Below are positions 25,465 through 35,936 of a stretch of DNA of 64,000 nt, in pieces. Each line of letters opens with the position of its first letter. The stretch's first letter is position 1. The notes under the pieces were generated by a model. It was not told where the DNA came from. It saw only the letters and a list, made by a program, of their open reading frames with translations, and searched no databases. The translations under genes were made by a program, and so were the position numbers. The stretch spans positions 26,781 through 90,780 of the forward strand of contig NZ_PJBZ01000037.1 of NCBI RefSeq assembly GCF_002835995.1, written 5' to 3'. The stretch comes from Psychromonas sp. Urea-02u-13. GTDB lineage: Bacteria > Pseudomonadota > Gammaproteobacteria > Enterobacterales > Psychromonadaceae.

Positions 25465-25490
25465 AAAAAAGGAACCGAGGCTCCTTTTTT
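25465..25490. terminator. Bidirectional rho-independent terminator
   Basis: Stem AAAAAAGGAACC paired with GGCTCCTTTTTT (one mismatch) around a short loop. It has A and T tracts on both sides, so it can end both the plus-strand PspA-like cluster and the convergent minus-strand lipoprotein gene. Confidence 0.85.
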
Positions 25491-25506
25491 GTTATCTGGC
25501 AGCTAG

Positions 25507-26844
25507 CTATGGTGCAACTACTGGTGCTGCATCGTCAACTACAGGAATAGAACAGAAAGACTCTATTCCTTTAGGTGTAATCATAGTAAATGTTGCATTA
25601 CCTTTAACAACGTCATTTAGTTCAGCTTCACGTTTTAAGGTTACTGATAAATCAAAAGAGTTTGCTACCTTTCCTATCACCGTCCAACTCTTTTTAGTTC
25701 CTTCTAACTCACCATTTCCAACTTCCATCGAAATAGTTGTATCACTTGGAGGGATATTGTTATTTTCATCTGATACAGACACTACAAATTTAACAGAGTC
25801 GCTACCAGTAGCAGTTGTCAGATCAACTTCAGTAATTGGTGCCCCTGCTTCATCAGTAAAATCACAAGATAAATCACTACCTGAAATTACAATTTGAGCG
25901 GAGGTTGAAAGCTCAATTATATTTCGTACACAATAACCCGCAGTATCAGCCTCTTTAGAGCACAACATACCAGTATATTTTCCATCACCATTAATATCGG
26001 TAAAAGCTTCACCTTGGGTATACAGACCATCTCTATTACTGTCAGTAAAGCTTTCTTCGCCATCTGTATAGGCTGTTATCAATGCGCGATAACCCACTAC
26101 ATGTGGCTTGGTAGATTTCCATTCCATAGTACATTCACTGCCTACTGTAGTGCAGAAATCACGGTTTCGATCGGGATCGGTTATTCTTCCGGAATTAGTT
26201 GAGAAATATACCGTTGTACCATCTGGCACAGCTGACAAATTTACTCCCCCGCTTAAATATACCGTAATAATATTAGAGGTAATAGACTCTAATGCTTCAG
26301 GAGAATGATTTTCCTTTGCTAATGTAAAACCAGCTTGCACAGGATAACCTGTAGAAATGCTTAATTTATTAGAAGATTTATAGATTTCAGAATCACTTAC
26401 AAGCATTACTTTCACAATAACAGAACCTGCTGCATAACCTGATTTAATCAATGTACTAACTAAACCATTTTCATCAGAGGTTGCAGTATCAATAGCTAAT
26501 ACTGTACCCGTTGGAGGGTTAATTAATTCAAAGTTTACCACCTCACCTTCGATACCTTCACGATTAGCATCTGCAATCTTAAAAGACACCGTAGCAACTT
26601 CATCTGTACCAACAGCCCCCACTCCCTTTATTGTTATCCAGTCCGATGAAACACCCTCATAAGAAAAATAAGATGCTTTACCAGTCTCCTCATCAATAAT
26701 AGGAACATCAACCTCAGGATCTACAACAGGCACATCGGTATCTGGAACACTAGGTTCAGTTTCTTTATCACCATCTAGGCTCCCCCCACAGGCTGTGAGT
26801 AATAATGCTAATAGCGTTATTGTAGAAATAGATAAAAATCGCAT
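25507..26844 (-). CDS. Lipoprotein with Ig-like domain and EF-hand-like calcium loops
   Basis: A 445-residue exported lipoprotein. The signal peptide ends in the lipobox LLTAC, with lipidation at Cys19, followed by an acidic Pro/Asp/Val-rich tether (about 20-60). A bacterial Ig-like (Big-1/invasin type) domain lies near 70-170 (SFKIADANREGIEGEVVNF, SDENGLVSTLIKSG). Further beta-rich regions follow. Near 265-290 is an EF-hand-like loop DSNRDGLYTQGE with a second DINGDGKY straight after, so calcium binding is plausible. Six cysteines in the mature part may form disulfides. Likely anchored in the outer membrane; no neighbours hint at its role. It is monocistronic. Confidence 0.85.
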   Translation of the reverse strand: MRFLSISTITLLALLLTACGGSLDGDKETEPSVPDTDVPVVDPEVDVPIIDEETGKASYFSYEGVSSDWITIKGVGAVGTDEVATVSFKIADANREGIEGEVVNFELINPPTGTVLAIDTATSDENGLVSTLIKSGYAAGSVIVKVMLVSDSEIYKSSNKLSISTGYPVQAGFTLAKENHSPEALESITSNIITVYLSGGVNLSAVPDGTTVYFSTNSGRITDPDRNRDFCTTVGSECTMEWKSTKPHVVGYRALITAYTDGEESFTDSNRDGLYTQGEAFTDINGDGKYTGMLCSKEADTAGYCVRNIIELSTSAQIVISGSDLSCDFTDEAGAPITEVDLTTATGSDSVKFVVSVSDENNNIPPSDTTISMEVGNGELEGTKKSWTVIGKVANSFDLSVTLKREAELNDVVKGNATFTMITPKGIESFCSIPVVDDAAPVVAP

Positions 26845-27013
26845 GCAAATTCCTTTTTAAAATAAATAGTTAACAGATCAATTCTTAACATTATAAAGGA
26901 AAGATTTTTAAGAAAACTATTTATTATCATTTTTTGCTATGTTGCTCGCCAAGGTCAACGCTCTTGACTTTAATTACAATACATTAGCAACATAATAAAC
27001 AATTTAAAGTAAC

Positions 27014-27039
27014 AAAAAAGGCCAGCGAAGCTGACCTTT
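27014..27039 (-). terminator. Terminator downstream of trpS
   Basis: On the minus strand a 10-bp stem (AAAGGTCAGC with GCTGGCCTTT, one G-T pair) and a three-base loop, followed by a T run. It ends the long pil-aro-dam-trpS gene series. Confidence 0.85.
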
Positions 27040-27058
27040 AAAATATGAAAGGAGTATC

Positions 27059-28060
27059 TTACTTAGGTAAAAATCCAACTCGATCATAAACAGTCGCTAA
27101 CGTGGAAGCGGCACGTTCACGTGCTTTCTCTGAGCCCGCTCTGGCCATAGCTTGTAATGCCGATTCATCAGCACGTAACTCTTTAAAACGCGCTTGCATT
27201 GGCTCTAATAGATTCACAACCGCATCCGCAGTATCCGCTTTTAAGTGGCCATACATTTTATCTTCGTATTGTGGAATCAAACTTTCGATACTAGTACCCG
27301 TTGAGCATGAAAGCAGTGTTAATAAGTTAGAGACACCTGGCTTTTCAGTGGTATCAAAATAGATACGTGCTTGTTCATCGGAATCTGTTGCTGCACTTTT
27401 AATCTTTTTAGCAATCTTCTTCGGGTCTTCTAACAAACCGATAAAGTTTTTCTCGTTATCGTCTGATTTAGACATCTTCTTAGTCGGATCTTGCAGACTC
27501 ATGATACGTGCACCATGCTCTGGAATAGCAGGTTCTGGTACCACAAAAGTATTACCATAAGCATTATTGAAACGAGTCGCAATATCACGTGCTAATTCTA
27601 AATGCTGTTTTTGATCGCTACCTACCGGCACATGTTTTGGCCCGTAAAGTAAAATATCGGCAGCCATCAATACTGGGTAGCTATATAGGCCCGCATTGAT
27701 ATTAGTCACGTTCTTTTGTGATTTGTCTTTAAACTGAGTCATACGATTCAGTTCACCCATCTGCGTATGACAGTTTAATACCCAAGAAAGCTCGGCATGC
27801 TCTGGTACTTGTGATTGAAGAAAAATAGTGCTTTTTTGTGGATCAAGACCAACTGCTTGATACATTGCTAAACCATCATAAATTGCACTACGCAGTGCTT
27901 TTGGGTCTTGGCGTACGGTAATAGCGTGTAGGTCTACCAACATAAATAGGCAGTCGCTGGTTTCTTGCATTGTCACCCATTGACGCAGTGCGCCCATGTA
28001 GTTACCGATAGTTAATGAGCCCGATGGCTGACAGCCACTTAATACAATAGGTTTAGTCAT
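27059..28060 (-). CDS. trpS: Tryptophanyl-tRNA synthetase
   Basis: A 333-residue class I aminoacyl-tRNA synthetase, normal length. The HIGH-type motif appears as [12 protein letters not shown] (14-25) and the KMSKS loop as KKMSKSDDN (about 194). The tryptophan-pocket segment [18 protein letters not shown] is typical. It charges tRNA-Trp. As in E. coli, it closes the aroK-aroB-damX-dam-rpe-gph-trpS series. It starts 18 bp after gph and is followed by a good terminator. Confidence 0.98.
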   Translation of the reverse strand: MTKPIVLSGCQPSGSLTIGNYMGALRQWVTMQETSDCLFMLVDLHAITVRQDPKALRSAIYDGLAMYQAVGLDPQKSTIFLQSQVPEHAELSWVLNCHTQMGELNRMTQFKDKSQKNVTNINAGLYSYPVLMAADILLYGPKHVPVGSDQKQHLELARDIATRFNNAYGNTFVVPEPAIPEHGARIMSLQDPTKKMSKSDDNEKNFIGLLEDPKKIAKKIKSAATDSDEQARIYFDTTEKPGVSNLLTLLSCSTGTSIESLIPQYEDKMYGHLKADTADAVVNLLEPMQARFKELRADESALQAMARAGSEKARERAASTLATVYDRVGFLPK

Positions 28061-28078
28061 TTTACATTCCTTGCACGC

Positions 28079-28741
28079 TTACAATAGCGTTAATAATTCA
28101 TTGAATTGATCGATTATATAATCTGGATTTAATAGCGAAACAGGCTCACCGTAGTTGTAACCGTAGGTTAATGCGATGCTTAACAAGCCAGCATTTTGTC
28201 CTGCTAAAATATCATTTTTTGAATCACCGACCATCACTGCTTGCTCTTTATCGAAAGAGAAGTGCTTAAGTGCAAAGTTAACTTGCATGGGATCAGGTTT
28301 ATTTTTAGTTAGCGTATCGCCACCGATAACTAAATCAAAATAGTCATTAATTTTAAAGTGATTCAGTAATGCGGGTAAAAACTGCTCTGCTTTGTTAGTG
28401 ATCAGCGCTGTTTTATAACCATGCGCTTTTAGCGAACATAGTGTTTGTGCAACATTTTCGTATAAACACGAAGCGCTGTTGAGGTAGTGTTGGTAGTGTT
28501 TTTCAAAGCAACTTAACGCAACCTGTTGTGACACAAGGTTATTACCGACATGTAATAACGCGCGCTCAACAAGCTTCGGTAGACCATTGCCTACCCACGT
28601 TTTAATCTGTTCATCTTGGCAATGTGGCAACTGGAATTCATCTAACATTGCATTTAATGCTAAACGTAGATCAGGCACGCTATCAACTAACGTACCATCC
28701 AAATCAAAACAGATTAATTTAATGTTTTCTATTTTAGCCAT
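28079..28741 (-). CDS. gph: Phosphoglycolate phosphatase
   Basis: A 220-residue HAD-family phosphatase. Motif I is CFDLDGTLVDSVPDL (nucleophile Asp near 12), motif II is the ALITNKA segment, and motif III/IV is KPDPMQVNF...VMVGDSKNDILAG. Position between rpe and trpS, and similarity over the whole length, support Gph, which removes 2-phosphoglycolate produced by repair of 3'-phosphoglycolate DNA ends. Its ATG shares one base with the rpe stop (TAATG). Confidence 0.93.
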   Translation of the reverse strand: MAKIENIKLICFDLDGTLVDSVPDLRLALNAMLDEFQLPHCQDEQIKTWVGNGLPKLVERALLHVGNNLVSQQVALSCFEKHYQHYLNSASCLYENVAQTLCSLKAHGYKTALITNKAEQFLPALLNHFKINDYFDLVIGGDTLTKNKPDPMQVNFALKHFSFDKEQAVMVGDSKNDILAGQNAGLLSIALTYGYNYGEPVSLLNPDYIIDQFNELLTLL

Positions 28742-29409
28742 TAAACGCTTGCTAACTCACTACGCATTTTATCGATAACTGTTTTGTAATTAGGTTCATT
28801 AAAGATGGCAGAACCAGCAACAAACATATCTGCGCCTGCTTCAGCAATCTCTTTAATGTTATCCACTTTAACGCCACCATCAACTTGCAGACGAATGTCA
28901 CGGCCACTGGCATCAATTAATTTTCTAACTTGGCGTATTTTTTCTAATGTATGCGGAATAAAAGATTGGCCACCGAAACCAGGGTTAACTGACATCAGTA
29001 AAACAACGTCTAGTCTATCCATTACATGTGTGAGTTCTTCAAGTGAACTTGCAGGGTTTAATACTAAACCCGCTTTACAGCCGTGATCTTTAATTAGCTG
29101 TAATGAACGATCAACATGTTTTGAAGCATCAGGATGGAAAGTAATAATTGAAGCGCCTGCTTTAGCAAAATCAACAATCATAGTATCAACAGGTTCAACC
29201 ATTAGGTGTACATCAATCGGGGCTGTAATACCAAAATCACGTAGTGCTTTACACACCATTGGACCGATCGTTAAGTTCGGTACGTAGTGGTTGTCCATTA
29301 CATCGAAATGTACAACATCAGCGCCATCATCTAGCACTTTTTGTACATCATCACCTAAACGGGCGAAATCGGCAGAAAGAATTGAAGGGGCAATTAAATA
29401 ATCGGTCAT
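28741..29409 (-). CDS. rpe: Ribulose-phosphate 3-epimerase
   Basis: A 222-residue TIM-barrel enzyme that interconverts ribulose-5-phosphate and xylulose-5-phosphate. The conserved start [16 protein letters not shown], the metal-binding [19 protein letters not shown] (about 33-51), [17 protein letters not shown] loop (here [14 protein letters not shown], about 138-151) and QVDGGVK (about 175) are all present. It lies 68 bp after dam and overlaps the gph start by one base. Confidence 0.97.
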   Translation of the reverse strand: MTDYLIAPSILSADFARLGDDVQKVLDDGADVVHFDVMDNHYVPNLTIGPMVCKALRDFGITAPIDVHLMVEPVDTMIVDFAKAGASIITFHPDASKHVDRSLQLIKDHGCKAGLVLNPASSLEELTHVMDRLDVVLLMSVNPGFGGQSFIPHTLEKIRQVRKLIDASGRDIRLQVDGGVKVDNIKEIAEAGADMFVAGSAIFNEPNYKTVIDKMRSELASV

Positions 29410-29477
29410 GTTTTTTACCTATAGCTGATTGTAGAGCAGAATGTGTTCACTATTCTACCGAAGCAAATCACTACAGA

Positions 29478-30305
29478 CTATTTTTTATTAGTCTCAATCG
29501 CACTAAATAAGGCAAATATCTCACCTACAGGCTCACGATTTTTTGCATTACTACTAATTGTGCGCGAGACCTGTATTTTATCGCAAATAGCATCGCGATA
29601 GAGTTCCTGCGTTAATGTCGTGTCATGGTTACTTAGTAACACGGCACATTTTGATTCACGCGCAAGGCGCGCTAAATTAGCCTGGTCGTCCAAACTAAAG
29701 CCCTCTTTTGCGTAACCCGTAAAAGAAGCGCTTTTGCTTAAGGGCACATAAGGCGGATCACAGTACAAGACGTCATCATCACGAAGATACTGAAATAGCT
29801 TTTGATAAGGTTTGCAAACAAAGGTCGCTTTTTTCGCTTTTTCAGCAAAAAAAAGAATCTCTTTCTCTGGAAAATAAGGTTTTTTATAACGCCCAAAAGG
29901 CACGTTAAAACCACCACTTTGATTATAACGACATAAGCCATTATATCCGTGGCGATTCATGTATAAGAACAGTAGAGAGCGTTTATAAGCATCCGTACAC
30001 TGATTAAACTCATCACGCATTTTATAATAGGTTTGTTCATCATTATATTCAGGCTGAAAGTAGTGCTTTGCATCCTCAATAAACTGCTTAGGTTTACGTT
30101 TAATGATGTTGTACATCGCGATTAAATCAGCATTAATATCGTTAAGTAGATATTCATCAAAATCACTGTTCAGAAATACAGAACAGGCACCCACAAAGGG
30201 TTCAACAAGGCGATTACCTGCAGGTAATCGTTGATTAATTTTCTCAGTTAGCGAGAACTTTCCGCCCGCCCACTTTAAGAAGGCACGGTGTTTTTGATTA
30301 CTCAT
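29478..30305 (-). CDS. dam: DNA adenine methyltransferase (GATC)
   Basis: A 275-residue N6-adenine methyltransferase. The SAM-binding motif is FLKWAGGKFSLTEKI (9-23, the FxGxG variant of this family) and the catalytic motif is DPPY (183-186). The NRHGYNGLCRYN segment (117-128) is typical of Dam. It methylates GATC sites for mismatch-repair strand choice, replication timing and regulation. It overlaps the damX stop by eight bases (ATGAGTAA) within the conserved aro-dam block, so it is the housekeeping Dam rather than a restriction-linked enzyme. Confidence 0.97.
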   Translation of the reverse strand: MSNQKHRAFLKWAGGKFSLTEKINQRLPAGNRLVEPFVGACSVFLNSDFDEYLLNDINADLIAMYNIIKRKPKQFIEDAKHYFQPEYNDEQTYYKMRDEFNQCTDAYKRSLLFLYMNRHGYNGLCRYNQSGGFNVPFGRYKKPYFPEKEILFFAEKAKKATFVCKPYQKLFQYLRDDDVLYCDPPYVPLSKSASFTGYAKEGFSLDDQANLARLARESKCAVLLSNHDTTLTQELYRDAICDKIQVSRTISSNAKNREPVGEIFALFSAIETNKK

Positions 30306-32007
30306 TTAACTGTAGATCCTGATGTACCGAAGCATACTTTTTAATCCAGCTATCAAACTGACTAAGTGTACTGGGTAAGTTTTTAGCTGCTCGACTTGCT
30401 GCTTGGCGACTTTCGAATTGACCATAAATAACCACATACCACGCTCTTTGATTACGTATTGTTTTGTAAAGATAAACGTTTTGGCGCGGTAATTGGTGTT
30501 GTTTAATAAAGGCTTGCAGTGCTTTCTCGGTGCTCATACCAGAAAGTTGCAAGGTATACCTATTGGGGTCAACGGCTAATAGATTAGTTGCCGGTGTAAA
30601 GAAATCTCGACTCTCTACTGCAATCGACTGTAACGGCTTGAGCACTTCGTCTTTTGGCATTTCTTGCAATTCAACCACGTCTTGCACAATCACAACGTCA
30701 GGCGCCTTGTTCTCTTCACTATTAACAAGCTCAGCGACCGGTTGCTCAGTAATCAGGATAAGTGGCTTAACCATTTCAATTACAGGTTTTATAGGGGTAC
30801 TGGGCAGTTTTATGGAGGTATTAGGTAATTTAATCGCCGAAGATTGAGAAAGTTCCTCCACCTCTTCAAAGGTGTTTTCAGTCTTGTTATTAGGCGCTGC
30901 TTCAATTAAAAATGCAGGTAATTTAATATTCTTTTCTATAAGAAGCTTGGTTTGTTGATTTTGTGGTGGCGCAATTGCAAATACTTGCGCTTCAGACATC
31001 ATTACCCGCTCTTCTGCATCGGCAATACCCACGCTTAATTTGTTGTCAGTAACGGATTGCTGATCATTAGACCATTGTACCGCGAAGATATCTGTAGATT
31101 CAGAGTCGCTGACTGCTTCAGTCACTATTTCCGTCGCGTTTATTTCTTCTAAAAGAACGACTTCTGTCTCTATAATGGTTTCAACTTCAAGTGGGTTATT
31201 TATAAATTTAGGATAAAGGTAGAAACCCAACAAAGTTGCAATAGCCACCAATAAAAGCATTAATAATATCGCCGGCAAACGTGTCGTTAACCAAGACGCT
31301 TTGTTATTATCTAATTCCCCATTATTAAGCTCTGCGGCTAACGTTAGAATTTTTTCTGGTATCCCCTGACACCCGGATAATTTTTGATATAACGCATCTT
31401 GATGCTGTACTTTTGGAGAGTAGCCAATTTGAATAAAGCGATGATTTAGTAACTGTTTGGCCTCATCGGTACTCAGAGGGGCTAATTTAAACGTTAACGC
31501 TGCAACATCACAAACACTTGAAGATAATTTAAGTGCACTGATCATCTGCTTATTATTTACTTCATCACTCAATAAAATGAAATTGATTTCATTCTCTGTT
31601 AACAATGATTTTTGCTTAATCACTTCTGCTAATTCAATAAGTAATTGTGCAGGCAGTAAATCAGCATTATCAATCACCACTACACGGGCAATATTTTTGA
31701 CTTGTTTTTCTGTTAATAACATTAAGCTATTACTAAGAGAGTCATCTGCATCAAATAACGGATTCTCAAAAATCTGGGATATTATTTGTTGGCGAATGTG
31801 TGCTGTCGAAGTCGGTTCAGCAATACTGATGAACGCTTGTTGTGTTTTATCGGGAAGCTGGTTGGAGAGTTGTTCTATGAGTGTACTTTTCCCACTTCCC
31901 TGCTCACCTGAAATAAAAACCATTGATGATGATAAATAAAGCAGGTGTTGCAACCGTTCAATTAACTGTAGCTGCGAAGGAAATGAGATTAAGGTACGTT
32001 CAACCAT
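30298..32007 (-). CDS. damX: Cell-division SPOR protein DamX-like with AAA domain
   Basis: A 569-residue membrane protein at the damX position. An AAA ATPase domain fills about 15-235, with Walker A SGEQGSGKST (33-42) and Walker B VVVIDNADLLP (about 109-119). One TM helix follows (about 247-268), then a long acidic, low-complexity periplasmic linker, and a C-terminal SPOR domain (about 488-565, YTLQLSGMSTEKALQAFI ... AWYVVIYGQFESRQAAS) that binds denuded septal peptidoglycan. E. coli DamX is shorter (about 428); the ATPase-bearing long form is common in marine gammaproteobacteria. Five base pairs separate it from aroB. Confidence 0.92.
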   Translation of the reverse strand: MVERTLISFPSQLQLIERLQHLLYLSSSMVFISGEQGSGKSTLIEQLSNQLPDKTQQAFISIAEPTSTAHIRQQIISQIFENPLFDADDSLSNSLMLLTEKQVKNIARVVVIDNADLLPAQLLIELAEVIKQKSLLTENEINFILLSDEVNNKQMISALKLSSSVCDVAALTFKLAPLSTDEAKQLLNHRFIQIGYSPKVQHQDALYQKLSGCQGIPEKILTLAAELNNGELDNNKASWLTTRLPAILLMLLLVAIATLLGFYLYPKFINNPLEVETIIETEVVLLEEINATEIVTEAVSDSESTDIFAVQWSNDQQSVTDNKLSVGIADAEERVMMSEAQVFAIAPPQNQQTKLLIEKNIKLPAFLIEAAPNNKTENTFEEVEELSQSSAIKLPNTSIKLPSTPIKPVIEMVKPLILITEQPVAELVNSEENKAPDVVIVQDVVELQEMPKDEVLKPLQSIAVESRDFFTPATNLLAVDPNRYTLQLSGMSTEKALQAFIKQHQLPRQNVYLYKTIRNQRAWYVVIYGQFESRQAASRAAKNLPSTLSQFDSWIKKYASVHQDLQLNE

Positions 32008-32012
32008 ATTTT

Positions 32013-33083
32013 TTAGTGTTCAATTACGCTACGAAGCACTGCTTCGCTAACATCAGAATATATTTCACTGCGGCCAATACCGGTAGGTAATATTAATCGT
32101 AACTGGCCATTTAATACTTTTTTATCAAGCTGCATATGCTGTGCAAAATGCGCATAGCTCATTTTTTCAGGTGCCGTAAGAGGTAAGTCAAATTGCTCGA
32201 TTAATTGCATAATCTGCTCAACTTGCCCACGATCAATTAACCCAAGTATCAGTGCTGTTTTAGCAGCTAATACCATGCCTGTTGCGACAGCTTCACCATG
32301 TAACCAATTTCCGTAACCTTGCTCAGCTTCAATAGCATGCCCAAAAGTATGACCAAGATTAAGCAATGCACGTATACCATGCTCTTTTTCATCTTGAGCA
32401 ACTATCTCAGCTTTAATCTCACAACAACGTTTGATCATGTGAGTAATGGCTTGTGGTTGCAGCGCTTTAATTTCAGCAACGTTATCTTCAAGCCAATTAA
32501 AAAAATTGCCATCATAAATGATGCCATATTTAATGACTTCAGCCATGCCAGCAGCAAACTCTCGCTTAGGCAGGGTTTGTAAGCAACCTATATCAATAAT
32601 AACCGCTTGGGGCTGATAAAATGCACCAATCATATTTTTGCCTAAAGGATGATTAACCGCTGTTTTTCCACCTACTGATGAATCAACCTGTGCCAAGACT
32701 GTTGTAGGCACTTGAATAAATGGCACACCGCGCTGATAACAAGCAGCTGCAAAACCGGCCATATCACCAATAACACCACCACCTAATGCAATAATGGTTG
32801 TATCACGAGCATGTTTTTTTTCTAATAACGCACTTAAAATAGTTTCAAATGTGGCTAACGTTTTAAACTGCTCACCATCAGGTAAGATAACTTCATCGAT
32901 ATCAAATTGCTGAAGGCTATTTTTACAAGTGGCTAAATATAATGGGGCAACGATTTCATTAGTCACAATCATCACTTTTTTACCCGTTATCGCACCGGTA
33001 AAAAGATCGCTTTGTGCCAATAGTTCTTCACCAATAAAAATAGGGTAGCTACGAGAGCCTAAATCAACCGTTAACTTGTCCAT
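32013..33083 (-). CDS. aroB: 3-Dehydroquinate synthase
   Basis: A 356-residue NAD+- and metal-dependent enzyme, second step of the shikimate pathway. Family motifs: [16 protein letters not shown] (about 98-113), [22 protein letters not shown] (about 125-146), and metal ligands in the GMAEVIKYG helix and [13 protein letters not shown] (about 241-253). Its ATG shares a base with the aroK stop (TAATG). aroK-aroB supplies chorismate for aromatic amino acids and, here, for the menaquinone route. Confidence 0.98.
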   Translation of the reverse strand: MDKLTVDLGSRSYPIFIGEELLAQSDLFTGAITGKKVMIVTNEIVAPLYLATCKNSLQQFDIDEVILPDGEQFKTLATFETILSALLEKKHARDTTIIALGGGVIGDMAGFAAACYQRGVPFIQVPTTVLAQVDSSVGGKTAVNHPLGKNMIGAFYQPQAVIIDIGCLQTLPKREFAAGMAEVIKYGIIYDGNFFNWLEDNVAEIKALQPQAITHMIKRCCEIKAEIVAQDEKEHGIRALLNLGHTFGHAIEAEQGYGNWLHGEAVATGMVLAAKTALILGLIDRGQVEQIMQLIEQFDLPLTAPEKMSYAHFAQHMQLDKKVLNGQLRLILPTGIGRSEIYSDVSEAVLRSVIEH

Positions 33084-33598
33084 TAGAAATCCAGTAATGT
33101 AATTATTTGACTTGCTACAACTTTTGCACTTTGTTCATCTGTTTCGATCGTATAATCAGCAGCTTCATCGTAAAGTAAGTTACGTGTCTCTGCTAATGTC
33201 TCGAGTACGTTACGTGGGTCTTCTGTTTGTAGAAGAGGGCGACGTTTATCTTTTAAAGTTCGCGCTAACTGTTTGTCTACACTAGTTTTTAAATAAACAA
33301 CAATGCCACGAGCAGAAAGATAACCTCGATTTTCTGGGCGCACTACTGCACCACCGCCAGTTGCTAACACGATACCGTGCTTCTGGCTTAATTCGTCTAT
33401 CATGTCTGATTCACGATTACGAAAGCCTTCTTCGCCTTCTACATCGAAAATCCAAGCAATATCTGCGCCTGTTTTCTTCTCAATTTCACTGTCCGAGTCA
33501 TGAAAATTAAGATGTAGCATTTGCGCTAAGTGACGTCCGATTGTGCTTTTACCAGCTCCCATAGGGCCGATCAAGAAAATATTACGTTGTTCTGCCAT
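33083..33598 (-). CDS. aroK: Shikimate kinase I
   Basis: A 171-residue P-loop kinase: Walker [10 protein letters not shown] (11-19), shikimate-binding [11 protein letters not shown] (about 34-44) and GFRNRES (about 57-63), [13 protein letters not shown] (about 79-91), and the lid DKRRPLLQ (about 117). It phosphorylates shikimate at O3. As in most gammaproteobacteria it follows pilQ and leads aroB. The spacer upstream holds the pilQ terminator, so aroK probably has its own promoter in the AT-rich 33.6-33.7 kb stretch. Confidence 0.97.
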   Translation of the reverse strand: MAEQRNIFLIGPMGAGKSTIGRHLAQMLHLNFHDSDSEIEKKTGADIAWIFDVEGEEGFRNRESDMIDELSQKHGIVLATGGGAVVRPENRGYLSARGIVVYLKTSVDKQLARTLKDKRRPLLQTEDPRNVLETLAETRNLLYDEAADYTIETDEQSAKVVASQIITLLDF

Positions 33599-33717
33599 GT
33601 TAATTATTTACTCAGTAATTAGTGATTGTAATTGTAATTAGTAATTCCATAAAAAAAGAAATGCCGCGTATTATCGCAATTGTTGATAACTGATTGCAAG
33701 TCATATTAATAGCAGGT

Positions 33718-33748
33718 AAAAAAAAGCCCGAAGTTACACTTCAGGCTT
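33718..33748 (-). terminator. Terminator after pilQ
   Basis: Read on the minus strand, AAGCCTGAAGT pairs with ACTTCGGGCTT (one G-T pair) around the loop GTA and is followed by eight T residues. It separates the pilM-Q operon from aroK. Confidence 0.88.
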
Positions 33749-33770
33749 AAGTCTTAATTGCTCATTAAGT

Positions 33771-35918
33771 TTAGTATTTTGTTTGCATTACAATACGTGG
33801 GGTTACAAAAATAAGTAGCTCTGCTTTTGTACTTTGCTCTACTGTTGATCTGAATAAGTAACCTAAGTAAGGGATGTCACCTAGTAGTGGCACCTTCTGA
33901 ACACCAGTCGTAATACGCTGTTGATAGATACCACCTAGCACTAATGTTTCACCATTTTCAACAAGCACTTGCGTACCTATTTCTTGTGTATCAATCGCAA
34001 CCGCGGTACCCACACCTGTAGGAACAACTTCACCGATAGAGTCTTGTGTGATAACTAAGTCTAAAATCACTTTATTATCAGGCGTTATTTGTGGTGTTAC
34101 TTCTAAGCTTAATACCGCTTTTTTAAAGCTAACCGACGTTGCACCCGATGATGCAGACTCAACATAAGGGATTTCAGTACCTTGCTCAATGTAAGCAGTT
34201 TGTTGATTTGCAGTAGTAATACGCGGACTAGCAATAATCTCAGCTTTATTTTCTTTTTCTAAAGCAGAAAGCTCAAGGTCTAAGATTTGCCCATCAGCAA
34301 GTTTTGCAACTTGGAATGCAATTGTACCTGCAGCACCCGCTACTGGTAAGTTCACATTTAAACGATCATCGATACTACCTGGAGAACCGCCATTTGCAGA
34401 ATCCGCACCTTCAAGTGATCCGGATGTCGCACTATTACCACTTGTTGAAGTAATACCCCATTTAATACCTAATTCTTCACCTACTGAATCACTTACCGTT
34501 ACCATACGCGCTTCAATAACAACTTGGCGCACAGGAATATCAAGCACAGTGATCATCTCTTTTACAGCATCAATAACACTAGCGGTATCTTTCAATAACA
34601 GTGTATTAGTACGCATATCAGTACTTACTGCACCACGAGATGAAAGTAGACTTGCATTACCATTTGATAACATAGCGGCAATATCAGCTACTTTTGCATA
34701 ATTAATTTGAATAAATTCAGAATAGAGTGGTGCAAGCTCTTCAACTTCTTTTTCTGTTTCTAACTGCTCTCGCTCTTTTGCAGCAAGTTCAACGGCAGGT
34801 GCAATCATCAACACGTTACCGTCCATTCGCTTACCAAGACCTTTTACTTTCAATATGATATCCAGCGCTTGTTCCCATGGCACATCATCTAAGCGTAAAG
34901 TGATATTACCACTTACTGAATCGGTAATTACCAAGTTGAAGCCGTTAAAATCAGCAATTAACTGTAATACAGTACGTACAGGGATATCTTGGAAGTTAAG
35001 TGAGATCGCTTTACCTTGGTAGATACTTTCTTTTTGATTCTCTAGTTTCTTAGAAACTTCAATCATAAAGAGTGTATCTAGTTGGTCATAACGGTAGTTA
35101 TATTCATCCTTAATATCAAAAACGAAGCGTGTTTTCCCGTCTTCTTTAAAGGTTTCAATCTTGTCTACAGAGGTTGCAAAATCCACTACATCCATGATGT
35201 ATAAAAATTCATTAGCGATATGCGTGCTTTGGAATTCTGCAATTAATTGTTGGTCACGACGACGAATATCAACCGCTACGCTTGAGTTGTCTAGGTAAAC
35301 AAGGAGTTTGCCTTGACCTTCAGAGCCACGTTTAAAGTCAATCGATTTAATACTATTAACATAACCTTTTGGCGTTTCTTTAACGCTATCTAAGTCAGTC
35401 TTTTTTTCAGGAGTCGCATTACTCATCGAGGTGATAGCCGTTTGACTACCCGAGTCTTGCGCAATAGCGGCAGCTAAGGCAACTTCGCTTTCACTTGCAG
35501 GCTCTGTTGTTGCTACATTGTCACCAAAACGAACAAACAGCACTTGGCCTTCTTGGACGATGCGGTAAGGCATTAGCGTATCAAGTGCAATAATGAGTCT
35601 TAAACCATCTGTAGTACGCTTAGCTTCTACATTGTTAACACCGCTTTTTTCTATCTTAATCGGGTTAAGTTTAAGTACAGAACTGGCATCTTCAATATCA
35701 ACTACAAGTTGATTAGGACGATAATGTAGTTTATCCGCGTAATTAGAGACTGCTTCATTGAACTCAAACTTAAGCTCAAATTTTCCATCTGTAAGAGGGT
35801 TTACATTTAGTTTAGTGAGTTGTGACTCTGCAAGTGCAATAGAGGAGCTTATTAATAAACCCGCCACCGAAAAAAGAGTTAATAACCGTTTTTTATTTAT
35901 TATATTCATTATATTCAT
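33771..35918 (-). CDS. pilQ: Type IV pilus secretin PilQ
   Basis: A 715-residue outer-membrane secretin. A signal peptide covers about 1-30 (LLTLFSVAGLLISSSIALA). Two AMIN domains near 35-130 and 185-285 bind peptidoglycan. A secretin/TonB N0 domain (ISLNFQDIPVRTVLQLIADF, about 303-322), an N1/KH-like domain, and the secretin core from about 460 to the end (VPLLGDIPYLGYLFRS near 680) follow. It forms the gated pore through which type IV pili extend, and in many marine bacteria also serves DNA uptake. Last gene of pilMNOPQ, 18 bp after pilP. Two ATG codons (35918 and 35909) compete as start. Confidence 0.95.
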   Translation of the reverse strand: MNIMNIINKKRLLTLFSVAGLLISSSIALAESQLTKLNVNPLTDGKFELKFEFNEAVSNYADKLHYRPNQLVVDIEDASSVLKLNPIKIEKSGVNNVEAKRTTDGLRLIIALDTLMPYRIVQEGQVLFVRFGDNVATTEPASESEVALAAAIAQDSGSQTAITSMSNATPEKKTDLDSVKETPKGYVNSIKSIDFKRGSEGQGKLLVYLDNSSVAVDIRRRDQQLIAEFQSTHIANEFLYIMDVVDFATSVDKIETFKEDGKTRFVFDIKDEYNYRYDQLDTLFMIEVSKKLENQKESIYQGKAISLNFQDIPVRTVLQLIADFNGFNLVITDSVSGNITLRLDDVPWEQALDIILKVKGLGKRMDGNVLMIAPAVELAAKEREQLETEKEVEELAPLYSEFIQINYAKVADIAAMLSNGNASLLSSRGAVSTDMRTNTLLLKDTASVIDAVKEMITVLDIPVRQVVIEARMVTVSDSVGEELGIKWGITSTSGNSATSGSLEGADSANGGSPGSIDDRLNVNLPVAGAAGTIAFQVAKLADGQILDLELSALEKENKAEIIASPRITTANQQTAYIEQGTEIPYVESASSGATSVSFKKAVLSLEVTPQITPDNKVILDLVITQDSIGEVVPTGVGTAVAIDTQEIGTQVLVENGETLVLGGIYQQRITTGVQKVPLLGDIPYLGYLFRSTVEQSTKAELLIFVTPRIVMQTKY

Positions 35919-35936
35919 TTCATCCCTGCTCTAAGC

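Noticed and set aside
29478..30305. Restriction-modification role for Dam
   Set aside because: Position between damX and rpe in the conserved block, and no nuclease partner, indicate the housekeeping enzyme.
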